Source: Tsuneonella dongtanensis
Lineage (GTDB): Bacteria; Pseudomonadota; Alphaproteobacteria; Sphingomonadales; Sphingomonadaceae
Assembly (NCBI RefSeq): GCF_001698205.1
Contig: NZ_CP016591.1
Span: 2,604,001 to 2,668,000, forward strand
DNA length: 64,000 bases
Direction: 5' to 3'
Part shown: piece by piece, positions 35,596 to 44,079 of the stretch
Layout: each line of letters starts with the position of its first letter
How positions within the stretch are numbered: the stretch's first letter is position 1
Notes under the pieces: generated by a model
What the model was told of the DNA's origin: nothing
The model's database searches: none
What the model saw: the letters and a program-made list of their open reading frames with translations, nothing else
Position numbers and translations under genes: made by a program

Positions 35596-36501
35596 ATGAG
35601 CAAAGCGAAATTCTTGGCTGCGGTGGCGCTCGGTGCGACGCTGGCCACGCCTGCGCTGGCGCGGCAACTCGATCCATCGGTCCCCGCCGACGCGCTTGAG
35701 ATTTCGAAGCGCGTGCAATGCGGCGAGGCGGACGGCAAGCCCGCGGTCTACCACTGGCAGGGCAATGTCTATTCGCGTGTCGCCGGCGAGCCGGACCGGT
35801 TGCTGTTCAAGGGCGAAGGCATGAACATCCGCACCTGCACGACCGTCGAGGATCCCAAGCGGGGCAAGGGCTGGCGCCTCGTTAGCCGCGAGATCATGCT
35901 CTACCTCGATCCCAAGACCGGCGAGGTCCTGCGCAAGTGGGACAACCCGTGGACCGGCGAGACGGTGGATGTGATGCACATCGCCAACGACCCGGTGAAT
36001 CAGCGTCCGAGCTTTCCCATCAATGCCGACGGGACGCCCTACGCCAACGCCTCGCTGCGGCGCGAAGGCCGCTGGTTCTTCATGCCGTTCGAAGTGCCGC
36101 TGTTCTATACCAACCCGCTCGGCGGCAAGTACCAGGACTGGACGGGCGGCAAGTACCACGCGATGGAGATCTTCGACTTCGCGTTCGACGCGGACGAGAT
36201 GCTCGATACGAAGAACAAGACGGCCTACCCGATCGTCAGCTGGGTGCGCATCTCGGACTGGATGCCGTGGATGAAGATGCGCGGGCGCCAGGGTCAGATG
36301 GTCTTCAACGCCATGGGCAACAAGCTGACCGGCTACGACGAACTGCCGGCTGTCCTCAAGGATGAGATCGCGCTCAATTACCCGGCCTATACGACAGCGC
36401 CGCCGGTGGATGACGCCCGTCCCAATGAGACGACCTGGACCGTCTTCATGAAGTGGGTCGACGACAAGATGCCTGCTGCCAAGCCTTCGGGCGGCCACTG
36501 A
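35596..36501 (+). CDS. Exported DUF1838-like protein, copy 3
   Basis: This is a 301-residue paralogue of 19204-20094 and 20091-21002. Its signal peptide is KAKFLAAVALGATLATPALA. Shared blocks are GMNIRTC, SREIMLYLDPKTG, NPWTGET, NDPVNQR, DWMPWMKMRGR and DDARPNETTW; it is closer to copy 1 than to copy 2. I start at ATG 35596, directly downstream of the operator promoter. It is a single-gene unit that ends at a strong terminator. Confidence 0.78.
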   Translation: MSKAKFLAAVALGATLATPALARQLDPSVPADALEISKRVQCGEADGKPAVYHWQGNVYSRVAGEPDRLLFKGEGMNIRTCTTVEDPKRGKGWRLVSREIMLYLDPKTGEVLRKWDNPWTGETVDVMHIANDPVNQRPSFPINADGTPYANASLRREGRWFFMPFEVPLFYTNPLGGKYQDWTGGKYHAMEIFDFAFDADEMLDTKNKTAYPIVSWVRISDWMPWMKMRGRQGQMVFNAMGNKLTGYDELPAVLKDEIALNYPAYTTAPPVDDARPNETTWTVFMKWVDDKMPAAKPSGGH

Positions 36502-36520
36502 ACGGGCTAACAAGGAAAAA

Positions 36521-36557
36521 GGGGCGGGTGCCGCAGCGGCGCCCGCCCCTTTGTTTT
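36521..36557. terminator. Strong Rho-independent terminator between convergent genes
   Basis: A 12-base-pair stem (36521-36532 with 36538-36549, one G-T wobble) of almost pure G+C closes a five-base loop and is followed by TTTGTTTT. An A-rich run precedes it on the other side, so it can act in both directions, for the DUF1838-like gene (plus) and receptor 2 (minus). It is the only clear hairpin-plus-T-run terminator I noticed. Confidence 0.88.
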
Positions 36558-36571
36558 GCCCCCTGCACAGG

Positions 36572-39166
36572 TCAGAAGTTGAAAGTCGCCTCCGCACCGA
36601 ATGTCCGGCCCTTGCGCAGCGTGCCGAAGAAGGCGCGCGGGGCGCCGGTTTCGATCACTGCCGGGCGGCCATCGAACGTCACGGTGTTGGCTGCCGGGAG
36701 CCCGGTCGTGCCCGCGCCATAGCGATAGTCGAACCAGCGGGTTGCGAGCGGGATGGTGTCTTCGTCAGTCAGGTTGCGACCGAATACCGAGATCGTGAAT
36801 CGGTCCGTGCGATACCCCAGCCGCGCATTGACCAGGAAGGTGTCGCCAGTCTTTGCCAGATTGTGGACCTGCACGTACTTCGATGCCTCGAGGCTCCAGT
36901 TCGTGTTGAACCACAGCGATCCCGCGGCCGATAGCGGCAGCTCGTAATCGAGAGAACCGTTAGCGATCCACGGGCTGCCGAGCGGCAGCCGGTTGCCCGA
37001 AATGTCGCACAGGGCGAGGCCGGCAGCGGTCGGATTGCGGGTGTCGAAGTTCGGCCGCAATCCACCGGAATTGAGGATGAACTGATCGGCATCGCACCCC
37101 GACGTGAAGTGCGCGTCGACGTACGAAATGCCCATGGTGACGTTGAGATCGCGCGTGGGCGCCATCTGCAGCTCAAGTTCGAAGCCCGACGCCCGCCCAT
37201 CGCCCTGGTTGGTCACGACCGAGTTGATCGCGCCGGTGCCGTTGGGATTGGGAATCGCGCTGGTGAGCTGGATGCTCGAGAGCGTATTGCGGAATGCCGA
37301 CGCGGCAACCCGGAGCCGGCGATCGAGCGCATCGAACTTGGTGCCGATCTCGAAGCTCTCGACCTTTTCCGGCAGGTATTGGACCAGCGGCTGGCCAAGT
37401 TGCGCGGTGGCGGTCACGCCAGCGCCGCCGTTGAAGCCGCCTGGCTTCCGACCGCGCGCGTAAATGCCGTAGACCAGCAGACCACTCGGGAAGAGATAGT
37501 CGACCGTGATGCGCGGATCGGTCCCGGTTTCCTTGAGTGCGGGCTGGCAGAGCGTGGCGGTCAGATTGGTGAACCCCTCCAGCCCCGCATAGCCTGCGCA
37601 GAACGGCGCCGTGACCGAACTCGAATAATCGAGCTGGCGCTTGCGTTCGACCTGGTGGCGAACCTCACCGGTGATTGACAGGCCCTCCACCGGCTCGACG
37701 GTGAGCGAGGCGAAGATCGCCCTGTCCTCGAGCCAGTTGAACGACGAGCCGAGCGTGCCGAAGGGATCGCCTTGCAGCGGGTTGGCGAACGTAAGGTCGC
37801 GGCCTTCCTGCACCTGCTTGAAATAGTAGAGGCCTACGAGACCACGGATCGGCCGATCCTGCGGAGTGGCGAGGCGCACCTCCTGGCTGAAGTCCCACGA
37901 ATCCTTCGTATTCGTGTTGGCGAATGCAGGCTCGCCCACCGGTCCGCCGAAGTAGAAGAACGAATCCGAGTGATCGGAATCGGTGCCGAAGCGGTTCTTG
38001 TTGTCGCGGTACCCGGTCAGGCTGCTCAGCACGAAGCCGGAACCGCCGATGTCCCAGTCCGCAACCTGCGATGCGTACCACTGGCGGTTGTAGATCCCGT
38101 CGAAGGCCGTGCCATCCCGGGTGATCGTTGCGCCCGGAAACGAGGGAACTCCGGGGATGAACGACGTGATTGCGGGGAACACCACGGTCGTTTCATCGGT
38201 GTTGAGCGCAACGTTATCGGGTTGCGGCTTGATTGTGCCGCAGAAGTACTGGTTGGTGTTGGTCGAGGTCCCGAGTGTCGCCGGCACGTAAGGGAGGAAG
38301 ATCGATCGCGAGCGGTAGCGCGGCGAGCGAAAACCCGGCTGACAGTTGTTGAATGCGGCGCCTTGCAGGAAGATCGCCAGCGGCCCGTCCCGATCGCGCT
38401 GGTAAGACAGGCGCTGGCGCACCTTGACGTCGCCGCCGTTGTCCCAGTCGAGCGTCAGGTAGCCGCTCGTGGTCTTTTCCTGTCCGACCTTCTTGCCGGT
38501 GAGGCGGTTGGTGTACTCCCCGCCGTATTCGTAGTGGCGGCCGCCCACGCGGAAGCCGAGCAGGTCCGGGATCAGCGGCCCTGAAACCGAGCCGGCGAGC
38601 TGGAATTCGTTGTGTTCGGCCACCGTCGCCCGGCCTGAAGCCGTGAACGTGTCGCTTGCCGCCTTGGTGATGTAGTTGATCGCGCCGGCATAGGTATTGC
38701 GTCCGTAGAGCGCGGATTGCGGCCCCTTGATGATCTCCACCCGTTCGATCGAGAGAGGGTCGAACCCCTGGATGTCGCCCTGGTAATAGATGCCGTCGAC
38801 GAAATAGGCTGCACCCGTTTCGACCCCGAACTGGACGTTGGCGAGCACGTTCGACTGACCGCGAATGACCGGGCGGTCGGACGACCGGCCGAACGCCTGG
38901 CTGAAGCTGATGCCGGTCGCGGTCCGGGCGAAGTCGTCGATCGAATTGAGGCCCTGTTCGGCGATGGTTTCGGACGTCACGGCCGATACCGCGATCGGAG
39001 CGGTCGAAAGCGTTTCCTCGGTCTTGCGCGCGGTGACGATGATTTCCTTGATGCCGCCATCGTCGTCCGCTGGCTGGGTCGTATTGGAAACGGCTTGGGC
39101 ATAGGCGGCCTGAGAACCGAGCGCCGTCGCGCACAGCAGCGTGGCCCGAACAAAAGTCCGCATCAT
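36572..39166 (-). CDS. TonB-dependent outer-membrane receptor 2
   Basis: This is an 864-residue receptor. ATG 39166 is chosen because GGGAGG precedes it by six bases and the signal peptide (VRATLLCATALGSQAAYAQ) follows. The plug has KEIIVTARKTEETL and VEIIKGPQSALYGRNTYAGAI. The barrel ends with EATFNF, a terminal Phe. Two operator copies lie upstream at 39217-39256. It is closer in its plug to receptor 1 than to receptor 3. The substrate is unknown but is presumably the regulon's inducer or a relative. Confidence 0.95.
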   Translation of the reverse strand: MMRTFVRATLLCATALGSQAAYAQAVSNTTQPADDDGGIKEIIVTARKTEETLSTAPIAVSAVTSETIAEQGLNSIDDFARTATGISFSQAFGRSSDRPVIRGQSNVLANVQFGVETGAAYFVDGIYYQGDIQGFDPLSIERVEIIKGPQSALYGRNTYAGAINYITKAASDTFTASGRATVAEHNEFQLAGSVSGPLIPDLLGFRVGGRHYEYGGEYTNRLTGKKVGQEKTTSGYLTLDWDNGGDVKVRQRLSYQRDRDGPLAIFLQGAAFNNCQPGFRSPRYRSRSIFLPYVPATLGTSTNTNQYFCGTIKPQPDNVALNTDETTVVFPAITSFIPGVPSFPGATITRDGTAFDGIYNRQWYASQVADWDIGGSGFVLSSLTGYRDNKNRFGTDSDHSDSFFYFGGPVGEPAFANTNTKDSWDFSQEVRLATPQDRPIRGLVGLYYFKQVQEGRDLTFANPLQGDPFGTLGSSFNWLEDRAIFASLTVEPVEGLSITGEVRHQVERKRQLDYSSSVTAPFCAGYAGLEGFTNLTATLCQPALKETGTDPRITVDYLFPSGLLVYGIYARGRKPGGFNGGAGVTATAQLGQPLVQYLPEKVESFEIGTKFDALDRRLRVAASAFRNTLSSIQLTSAIPNPNGTGAINSVVTNQGDGRASGFELELQMAPTRDLNVTMGISYVDAHFTSGCDADQFILNSGGLRPNFDTRNPTAAGLALCDISGNRLPLGSPWIANGSLDYELPLSAAGSLWFNTNWSLEASKYVQVHNLAKTGDTFLVNARLGYRTDRFTISVFGRNLTDEDTIPLATRWFDYRYGAGTTGLPAANTVTFDGRPAVIETGAPRAFFGTLRKGRTFGAEATFNF

Positions 39167-39214
39167 CGATGTCCTCCCTGGACCGGACCTCTGGGGTCGG
39201 GTCTTCTGATTCCA

Positions 39215-39243
39215 ATTTGTCCGGACACGGTGCGCCATGTCAA
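39215..39243 (-). promoter_or_regulatory. Predicted promoter of receptor 2 with embedded operator
   Basis: On the minus strand TTGACA (39243-39238), a 17-base spacer and ACAAAT (39220-39215) precede the receptor ATG by about 48 bases. The -10 side is part of the operator copy at 39217-39228. The geometry equals that of the promoters at 35516 and 39991. Confidence 0.6.
39217..39228. promoter_or_regulatory. Operator copy TTGTCCGGACAC overlapping the receptor 2 promoter
   Basis: This copy differs from the perfect palindrome only in the last base. It overlaps the predicted -10 region of receptor 2. Its centre is 28 bases from the next copy at 39245-39256. Confidence 0.72.
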
Positions 39244-39244
39244 T

Positions 39245-39256
39245 ATGTCCGGACAA
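39245..39256. promoter_or_regulatory. Operator copy ATGTCCGGACAA upstream of receptor 2
   Basis: This copy differs from the perfect palindrome only in the first base. It lies just upstream of the TTGACA of the receptor 2 promoter and immediately after the stop of the 39260-39952 gene. Confidence 0.72.
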
Positions 39257-39259
39257 ATT

Positions 39260-39952
39260 TCATATGAGCGCCTTGGTCGAACCCAAGTACGAAGTGGCCA
39301 GCAACAATAGATAAGTCGTCCAGACCCAGACCCGGGTGCGGTCCATCGTCCGGCGCAATGGCACCTCGGTCTCGTCGCTCGAGCCTTGGGTGAGGACAGC
39401 GGCGAGCTGTGCCCCGACCGGTTTGAACGAGACGTCGATCATGATGGCCGCCACGAAGATCAGGCCGAACAGCAGTGCCTTCCAGGCAAGCCACGGCGCC
39501 GCGATCGGATCGCCGAGCAGCAACGATTGTCCGCCGAGCCAGAGATAAAAGGCGGCGAGCGCATAGCGGATCCATCCCTCGATCCGCCGGTTGCGCGCCG
39601 CGCGCGGTGTCTGGTCGTGATTGTGCGCGTCCCACACCAGCCAGAGCCAGACGCCGCCGACGATCCAGCCTGCCCAGAGCAGCCAGCCGGGCACTTCCCA
39701 CCAACCGCCCATGGCCGAAACGCTGAGCGACAGCGGCACCATCAGCGCCCAGGCGCTGCGCGGAGTCATGTCGACCAGCACCAGCAGCTTGAGCAACGCG
39801 ATGCGCTGGTCGAGCGTGTAGCGGTCGCGCTTGCGGAAATGCTGGCCGAGCAGGAACACCCCCACGTCCGCCCCCAGCCACAGCACGAAAAGCAGCAAGT
39901 GTACGTAGACGAGCGTCGGGTAGGCCAGGTCGGTCAGGGTCACGAATCGCAC
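39260..39952 (-). CDS. Multi-pass membrane protein, paralogue of 61253-61945
   Basis: This 230-residue integral membrane protein has about five hydrophobic segments. Both paralogues begin with a histidine-containing helix of the form H-x8-LG-x3-GVF (here YVHLLLFVLWLGADVGVF) and an RxALLKLLVLVDMTPR/RxDILARTGIVLL-like second segment. The pattern recalls small haem or copper-related membrane proteins, but I cannot name the family. It is divergent from receptor 3 and upstream of receptor 2, so it may assist uptake or electron transfer. Confidence 0.75.
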   Translation of the reverse strand: MRFVTLTDLAYPTLVYVHLLLFVLWLGADVGVFLLGQHFRKRDRYTLDQRIALLKLLVLVDMTPRSAWALMVPLSLSVSAMGGWWEVPGWLLWAGWIVGGVWLWLVWDAHNHDQTPRAARNRRIEGWIRYALAAFYLWLGGQSLLLGDPIAAPWLAWKALLFGLIFVAAIMIDVSFKPVGAQLAAVLTQGSSDETEVPLRRTMDRTRVWVWTTYLLLLATSYLGSTKALI

Positions 39953-39961
39953 TCCCGCATA

Positions 39962-39977
39962 ATTTGTCCGGACAAAT
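39962..39977. promoter_or_regulatory. Operator palindrome ATTTGTCCGGACAAAT between 39952 and receptor 3
   Basis: This perfect 16-base palindrome lies 10 bases before the membrane-protein ATG (39952, minus) and upstream of the receptor 3 promoter. It is 42 bases, centre to centre, from the copy at 40006-40017. Confidence 0.8.
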
Positions 39978-39990
39978 CACATTTTCGCGG

Positions 39991-40019
39991 TTGACAAAAG
40001 TCCAAATGTCCGGACAAAT
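39991..40019 (+). promoter_or_regulatory. Predicted promoter of receptor 3 with embedded operator
   Basis: TTGACA (39991-39996), a 17-base spacer and ACAAAT (40014-40019) precede ATG 40102. The -10 side belongs to the operator copy at 40006-40017, so bound regulator should block RNA polymerase. Confidence 0.6.
40006..40017. promoter_or_regulatory. Operator copy ATGTCCGGACAA overlapping the receptor 3 promoter
   Basis: This copy differs from the perfect palindrome only in its first base. It occupies the spacer and -10 region of the predicted receptor 3 promoter. Confidence 0.75.
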
Positions 40020-40101
40020 CTTCCTTATGGGAGGGGTCGTCGGAAAAGGGCGCGTGCGGTGGACGCACGCGGTCGACGGTTACATGAGGAAGGAAGATCG
40101 C

Positions 40102-42321
40102 ATGCTTCGAGCCGCACTCCTGGCGAGCGCCGCACTTGCCGCCGTGCCAGCCACCGCTTGGGCCCAGGAAACGGGCACTGCTTCAGGCGACGCAAACGTG
40201 ACCGGCGTCGGCGAGATCATCGTCACCGCGCAGCGCCGTGCGCAGAACCTGCAGGACGTTCCGGCTGCGGTCACCGCGCTGACCGGCGATGCGCTCGAGC
40301 AGCGCCAGATCGCCGACACCAACGACCTCCAGAACACCATCCCCAACGTCGTCATCTCGACCGGCACCGGTACCTCGAATTCGGCGCGCATCTATTTCCG
40401 CGGTATCGGCGAGGACGAGTCGCGCGGCGCGATCGACCCTGCGGTCGGCATTTATATCGACGACGTCTATCTCGGCCGAACGGTCGGCTCGCTTGTCGAC
40501 CTGGTCGACATCCAGCAGGTCGAAGCACTGCGCGGACCGCAGGGCACTCTCTACGGCCGCAACACCAACGGCGGCGCCATCAAGGTCACTTCGGTTCGTC
40601 CGCAGATCGGCGAAACCTCGGTCGCAGGCGAACTGGGCTATGGCAACTTCGACCGCATCCAGGGCAAGGCGACGGTCAATCTCGCCGCGTGGGACAGCGG
40701 CGCAATCCGCATCTCCGGCCTTTATCGCGAGCGCGACGGGTATTTCACGATCAACCCGAACGGGGCGCTCGCCAACCTCGCCGGAACGCGCCTTGGCGAC
40801 GAGAAGGTCTATGCCCTGCGCGGCAGCTTCTACGGCGAGTTGTCACCCGACTGGAGCTTCCTGGCGATCGTCGATTATACCAAGGACAAGAGCCAGCCGG
40901 TTCCCAGCTCGATCATCGCCGAAAGCGACAACGCGGCTGTCGTCACCGACCGCGACCAGAATATCTTCACCATCGAGCCCGCCCCCGGCGCGACCTGCGC
41001 CGCGACGACGACCTCGATCGGATGTTTCACCGGCTATCGCAGCGAAGTCGACGCGTTCGGCGTGTCCTACCAGCTGAAGGGCGATCTAGGCGGGGCGACG
41101 CTGACATCGACCACGGCCTACCGGACGCTCAAGGACGATCTCGCCTCGCACATCACGTTCCCGTATTTCCAGAAGACCGACCAGAACCAGTTCAGCCAGG
41201 AATTGCTGCTGAACACCAATCTCGGCAACATCGATCTCACGGGCGGCGCGTTCTACTACAACGAGGACGCCGATCTCGCGTTCACGTTCATCTTCCCGTT
41301 CGACATCCGCACCAAGACCGACAGCTTCGCGGTATTCGGACAAGCGAGCGCCGAGCTCGGCCCGGTCACGGTGACCGGAGGACTGCGCTGGACCACCGAG
41401 GATCGCACGATCACCAGCAGTGCCGGGGGTCCGCTCGCCGGCTTCGGTACCAACATCGTCCGTGAATTCGATACCGATAACGTCACTTGGACCGCGAAGG
41501 CCAGCTACGACCTGACCGACGACATCATGGTCTATGCTTCCTACGCGACCGGCACCAAGTCGCCCGGCGGATCGGCCGACTGCTTCAGCCCGGCCGGCTG
41601 CTTCCTGCCGGTGAACGAGGAAAAGCTCGACAGCATCGAAGGCGGCCTGCGGGCCCAGTTCGGCCCGGCCACCTTCAACGCGACGTATTTCTACAACGAT
41701 TACCAGGACCTGCAGATCAGCGGGACCCTGCCCAATGGCGCCTTCACGCGCATCAACGCGGGCAAGGCTCGGATCCAGGGCGTGGAGATCGAGTTCGGCG
41801 TGTCGCCCGTCACAGGCCTCAGCCTTTACGGCAATGCGAGCTGGCTCGACGGCAAGTACAAGGACGTCAACTTCAACCAGGCTGGCCTGCTGACCGGAAG
41901 CACCAACACCGTCCGCGGCCCGACCTGCACCAACGCCACGCCGGGCTCCGCCACCTACCAGCAGCAGGTCATCGACTGCGCCCTGGGTCTGAGCCTGAAG
42001 AACGCGCCCGAATGGAAGGCGCTCGTCGGCTTCAGCTACAACGTCGACATGGGCGGCGGAGAAATCTTCTTCGGTGCCGATGCCGCTTACGAGGCCGACA
42101 GCTTCGCGCTGGTCTCCAACACGCCGGGATCGCTCGTCGAGCCGGGCGTACGGATCGATGCGCGGGCCGGCTGGAAGGCGGCGGACGACCGCTGGAGCGT
42201 GACGGTCTGGGGCAAGAACCTGACCGACCGCGAATACTTCCGCGCGACCACTTCGGTGAACCAGGTCTATCCCGCACCTCCGCTCACCTTCGGGGTCGAT
42301 GTCGGGTTCAAATTCAACTGA
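40102..42321 (+). CDS. TonB-dependent outer-membrane receptor 3
   Basis: This 739-residue receptor starts at ATG 40102, behind an AGGAAGGA-type ribosome binding site; in-frame ATGs upstream lie in or near the operators and lack one. It has a signal peptide ending TAWAQ, the TonB-box-like EIIVTAQRRAQNLQ, and the plug motif VEALRGPQGTLYGRNTNGGAI typical of sphingomonad receptors. The barrel ends DVGFKFN, one residue past the usual terminal Phe. It heads a seven-gene operon containing an MFS transporter and cytoplasmic enzymes. Confidence 0.95.
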   Translation: MLRAALLASAALAAVPATAWAQETGTASGDANVTGVGEIIVTAQRRAQNLQDVPAAVTALTGDALEQRQIADTNDLQNTIPNVVISTGTGTSNSARIYFRGIGEDESRGAIDPAVGIYIDDVYLGRTVGSLVDLVDIQQVEALRGPQGTLYGRNTNGGAIKVTSVRPQIGETSVAGELGYGNFDRIQGKATVNLAAWDSGAIRISGLYRERDGYFTINPNGALANLAGTRLGDEKVYALRGSFYGELSPDWSFLAIVDYTKDKSQPVPSSIIAESDNAAVVTDRDQNIFTIEPAPGATCAATTTSIGCFTGYRSEVDAFGVSYQLKGDLGGATLTSTTAYRTLKDDLASHITFPYFQKTDQNQFSQELLLNTNLGNIDLTGGAFYYNEDADLAFTFIFPFDIRTKTDSFAVFGQASAELGPVTVTGGLRWTTEDRTITSSAGGPLAGFGTNIVREFDTDNVTWTAKASYDLTDDIMVYASYATGTKSPGGSADCFSPAGCFLPVNEEKLDSIEGGLRAQFGPATFNATYFYNDYQDLQISGTLPNGAFTRINAGKARIQGVEIEFGVSPVTGLSLYGNASWLDGKYKDVNFNQAGLLTGSTNTVRGPTCTNATPGSATYQQQVIDCALGLSLKNAPEWKALVGFSYNVDMGGGEIFFGADAAYEADSFALVSNTPGSLVEPGVRIDARAGWKAADDRWSVTVWGKNLTDREYFRATTSVNQVYPAPPLTFGVDVGFKFN

Positions 42322-42322
42322 C

Positions 42323-43378
42323 GTGAGATCTATCCTCCCCGGATGGACCCGGCCGCTGCTTGCGGCGGCCGGGCTCTTCTTCTCCGCTCAGGCAGCGGCG
42401 GGCACCCCCGCGGAGGAGTTCGGCGTCGCGCCCTGGACCGAAGCCGTGGTCTCGGTCGCCGAGTTCGAGCCCGCGACACGCCTATTTCGGGAAGCCGGAG
42501 GCTGGCGATTGACCCTGTCCGGCGACATAGCGCGGCGGGAGCTCGACTACTGGAAGCTGCCAGCCGCAGTCTCGGCGCGCTTCGAGCGGTGGTGCGCACC
42601 GCTTGCAGAGACCGGATGCATTCGCTTCGTCCGGTTCGCAGGCTTGGCGCAGGAGCCAATCCGCCCCGGGGCCCGGGCGTGGGACACCGGCGGAATCTAT
42701 TCGGTCATGGTCCGCAGCGACGATGTCGAAGCGCTCTACCGGCATGCGCTCTCGATCGGATGGTGGGCCGAAAGTCCTCCCATCTCCTTCCGCTTCGGCC
42801 AGTCGGACCTCAAGAACGTGGTCCTCCAGGGACCGCACGGGATCAACCTTGCGGTGTATGAGCGGGTGTCGCCTGCCTTTGCCACATTTCCGGTCGGGCG
42901 GATCAGCCAGGGCTTCAATTCGATGCGCATGGTGAAAAGTCGCCCGGCGGCGCGTGATTTCTACCGCGACGCGCTTGGATTCGGGGTGCTGTTCGACAGC
43001 GATCGCGAGCCTCCAGAGCCAGCGTTCTCGAACTTCGGAATCCCTTACAACCTGACCCCGCAAATCGCCCGCGCTGCTGCAGCACTTTATCCGGTCGCAG
43101 GCGAGACCGGCCGCGTCGAGGTCATGCAGATCCAGGGTTTCACCGGCCGCGACCATTCCGCGAAGGCCGTCCCGCCCAACCTCGGCGTTCTGTCGGTGCG
43201 CTATCCAGTGCGCGATCTTGCCGCCTACCGATCGCGGCTGCTCGCGAAGAACGCGCCCATCCCCTACGAGACGGATCGGGTGCCCGTGGCAGGGATCGGA
43301 ACGGTCGATCTTGTCGCGGTGCGCGACCCCGACGGCAATCTCACTGAATTCTACTCCGTGCAGGACCGCGCTCAATGA
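42323..43378 (+). CDS. Exported two-domain VOC family protein
   Basis: From GTG 42323, one base after the receptor stop, this is a 351-residue protein with an N-terminal signal (PLLAAAGLFFSAQAAAG) and two VOC-like halves. The first half contains DTGGIYSVMVRSDDVEALYRHALSIGW and the second NSMRMVKSRPAARDFYRDALGFGVLF ending VRDPDGNLTEFYSV. It differs from the cytoplasmic two-domain VOC at 22410-23306 in being exported. Behind a TonB receptor, it probably acts on the imported compound in the periplasm. Confidence 0.8.
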   Translation: MRSILPGWTRPLLAAAGLFFSAQAAAGTPAEEFGVAPWTEAVVSVAEFEPATRLFREAGGWRLTLSGDIARRELDYWKLPAAVSARFERWCAPLAETGCIRFVRFAGLAQEPIRPGARAWDTGGIYSVMVRSDDVEALYRHALSIGWWAESPPISFRFGQSDLKNVVLQGPHGINLAVYERVSPAFATFPVGRISQGFNSMRMVKSRPAARDFYRDALGFGVLFDSDREPPEPAFSNFGIPYNLTPQIARAAAALYPVAGETGRVEVMQIQGFTGRDHSAKAVPPNLGVLSVRYPVRDLAAYRSRLLAKNAPIPYETDRVPVAGIGTVDLVAVRDPDGNLTEFYSVQDRAQ

Positions 43379-44079
43379 GCTTCCTCCCTCTCCCCCGCCG
43401 CTCAGGCCGTATCGCCTATCGCCGCCGCGGGGATCACGGACTTTGGGGAACCGAGGATTTCTCCATTACCCGTGACCGCGAGGGCAACCGTACGTTGGTC
43501 GCGCATTGCGAGATGGCATTCGGCGAAGACGATGTGGTGCGCGAGACGACCATGACGGTCGACGCCGGGTTCCAGCCGCTCGACGCCTATGTCCGCATCC
43601 TCAACCACGGTCGCTGGACCGGTTCCGGCTGGTTCCGTTTCGGTGAGAGCGAAGCACGTGGCCACGGCTGGAACGCGGAAGACGGCGACTGGTCCGCCAC
43701 CGCGCCACTCCAGCGCCCGATGCGCGGCTTCGGGATCCACGCGCTCATTGGCGATGGCTGGCTGGCGGCGGCCTACCCCTTCGACAAGGGACCGGGCAGC
43801 GAACACTTCTTCGGCACCAACCTGCTGCACAGCCTGCATCACTTCGGCGCGACCGGGCCGCGGTTCGAAACGTCTACCAGCGGGCTGCGATACGACGGGA
43901 TCGAGAGCGTGGCGGTGCCGGCCGGCACGTTCGATTGCCACCGATTCGGCTTCATCGGCATGACCAACAATCATCCGCCCTACACGCTGTGGATCGGCGC
44001 GGACGGCGACTTTCTCTATGTCCGGGGCGTGGTCGAAGGCTACATGGACTCGGTCTTCGAACTCGAGGAGCTCGACTGA
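43375..44079 (+). CDS. Protein of unknown function, paralogue of 47935-48657
   Basis: This 234-residue protein without a signal peptide is predicted to be beta-rich. It shares with 47935-48657 the blocks GSGWFRFGESE/GSGWMAYDSET, GIHALIGDGW/GTHPVVGDGF, VPAGTFDCHRF/VEAGTFACRRY and a C-terminal GYMDSVFELEEL/GYMMNRYELVSL. The pattern recalls DUF3108-like calycin-type domains, but I do not assign a family. Two copies flank the transporter, oxidase and hydrolase genes in one operon. ATG overlaps the VOC stop. Confidence 0.75.
   Translation: MSFLPLPRRSGRIAYRRRGDHGLWGTEDFSITRDREGNRTLVAHCEMAFGEDDVVRETTMTVDAGFQPLDAYVRILNHGRWTGSGWFRFGESEARGHGWNAEDGDWSATAPLQRPMRGFGIHALIGDGWLAAAYPFDKGPGSEHFFGTNLLHSLHHFGATGPRFETSTSGLRYDGIESVAVPAGTFDCHRFGFIGMTNNHPPYTLWIGADGDFLYVRGVVEGYMDSVFELEELD

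Noticed and set aside
39964-40101. ATG starts upstream of receptor 3 that would extend the protein through the operators
   Set aside because: The extension would be encoded by operator and promoter DNA, has no signal-peptide character and lacks a ribosome binding site.
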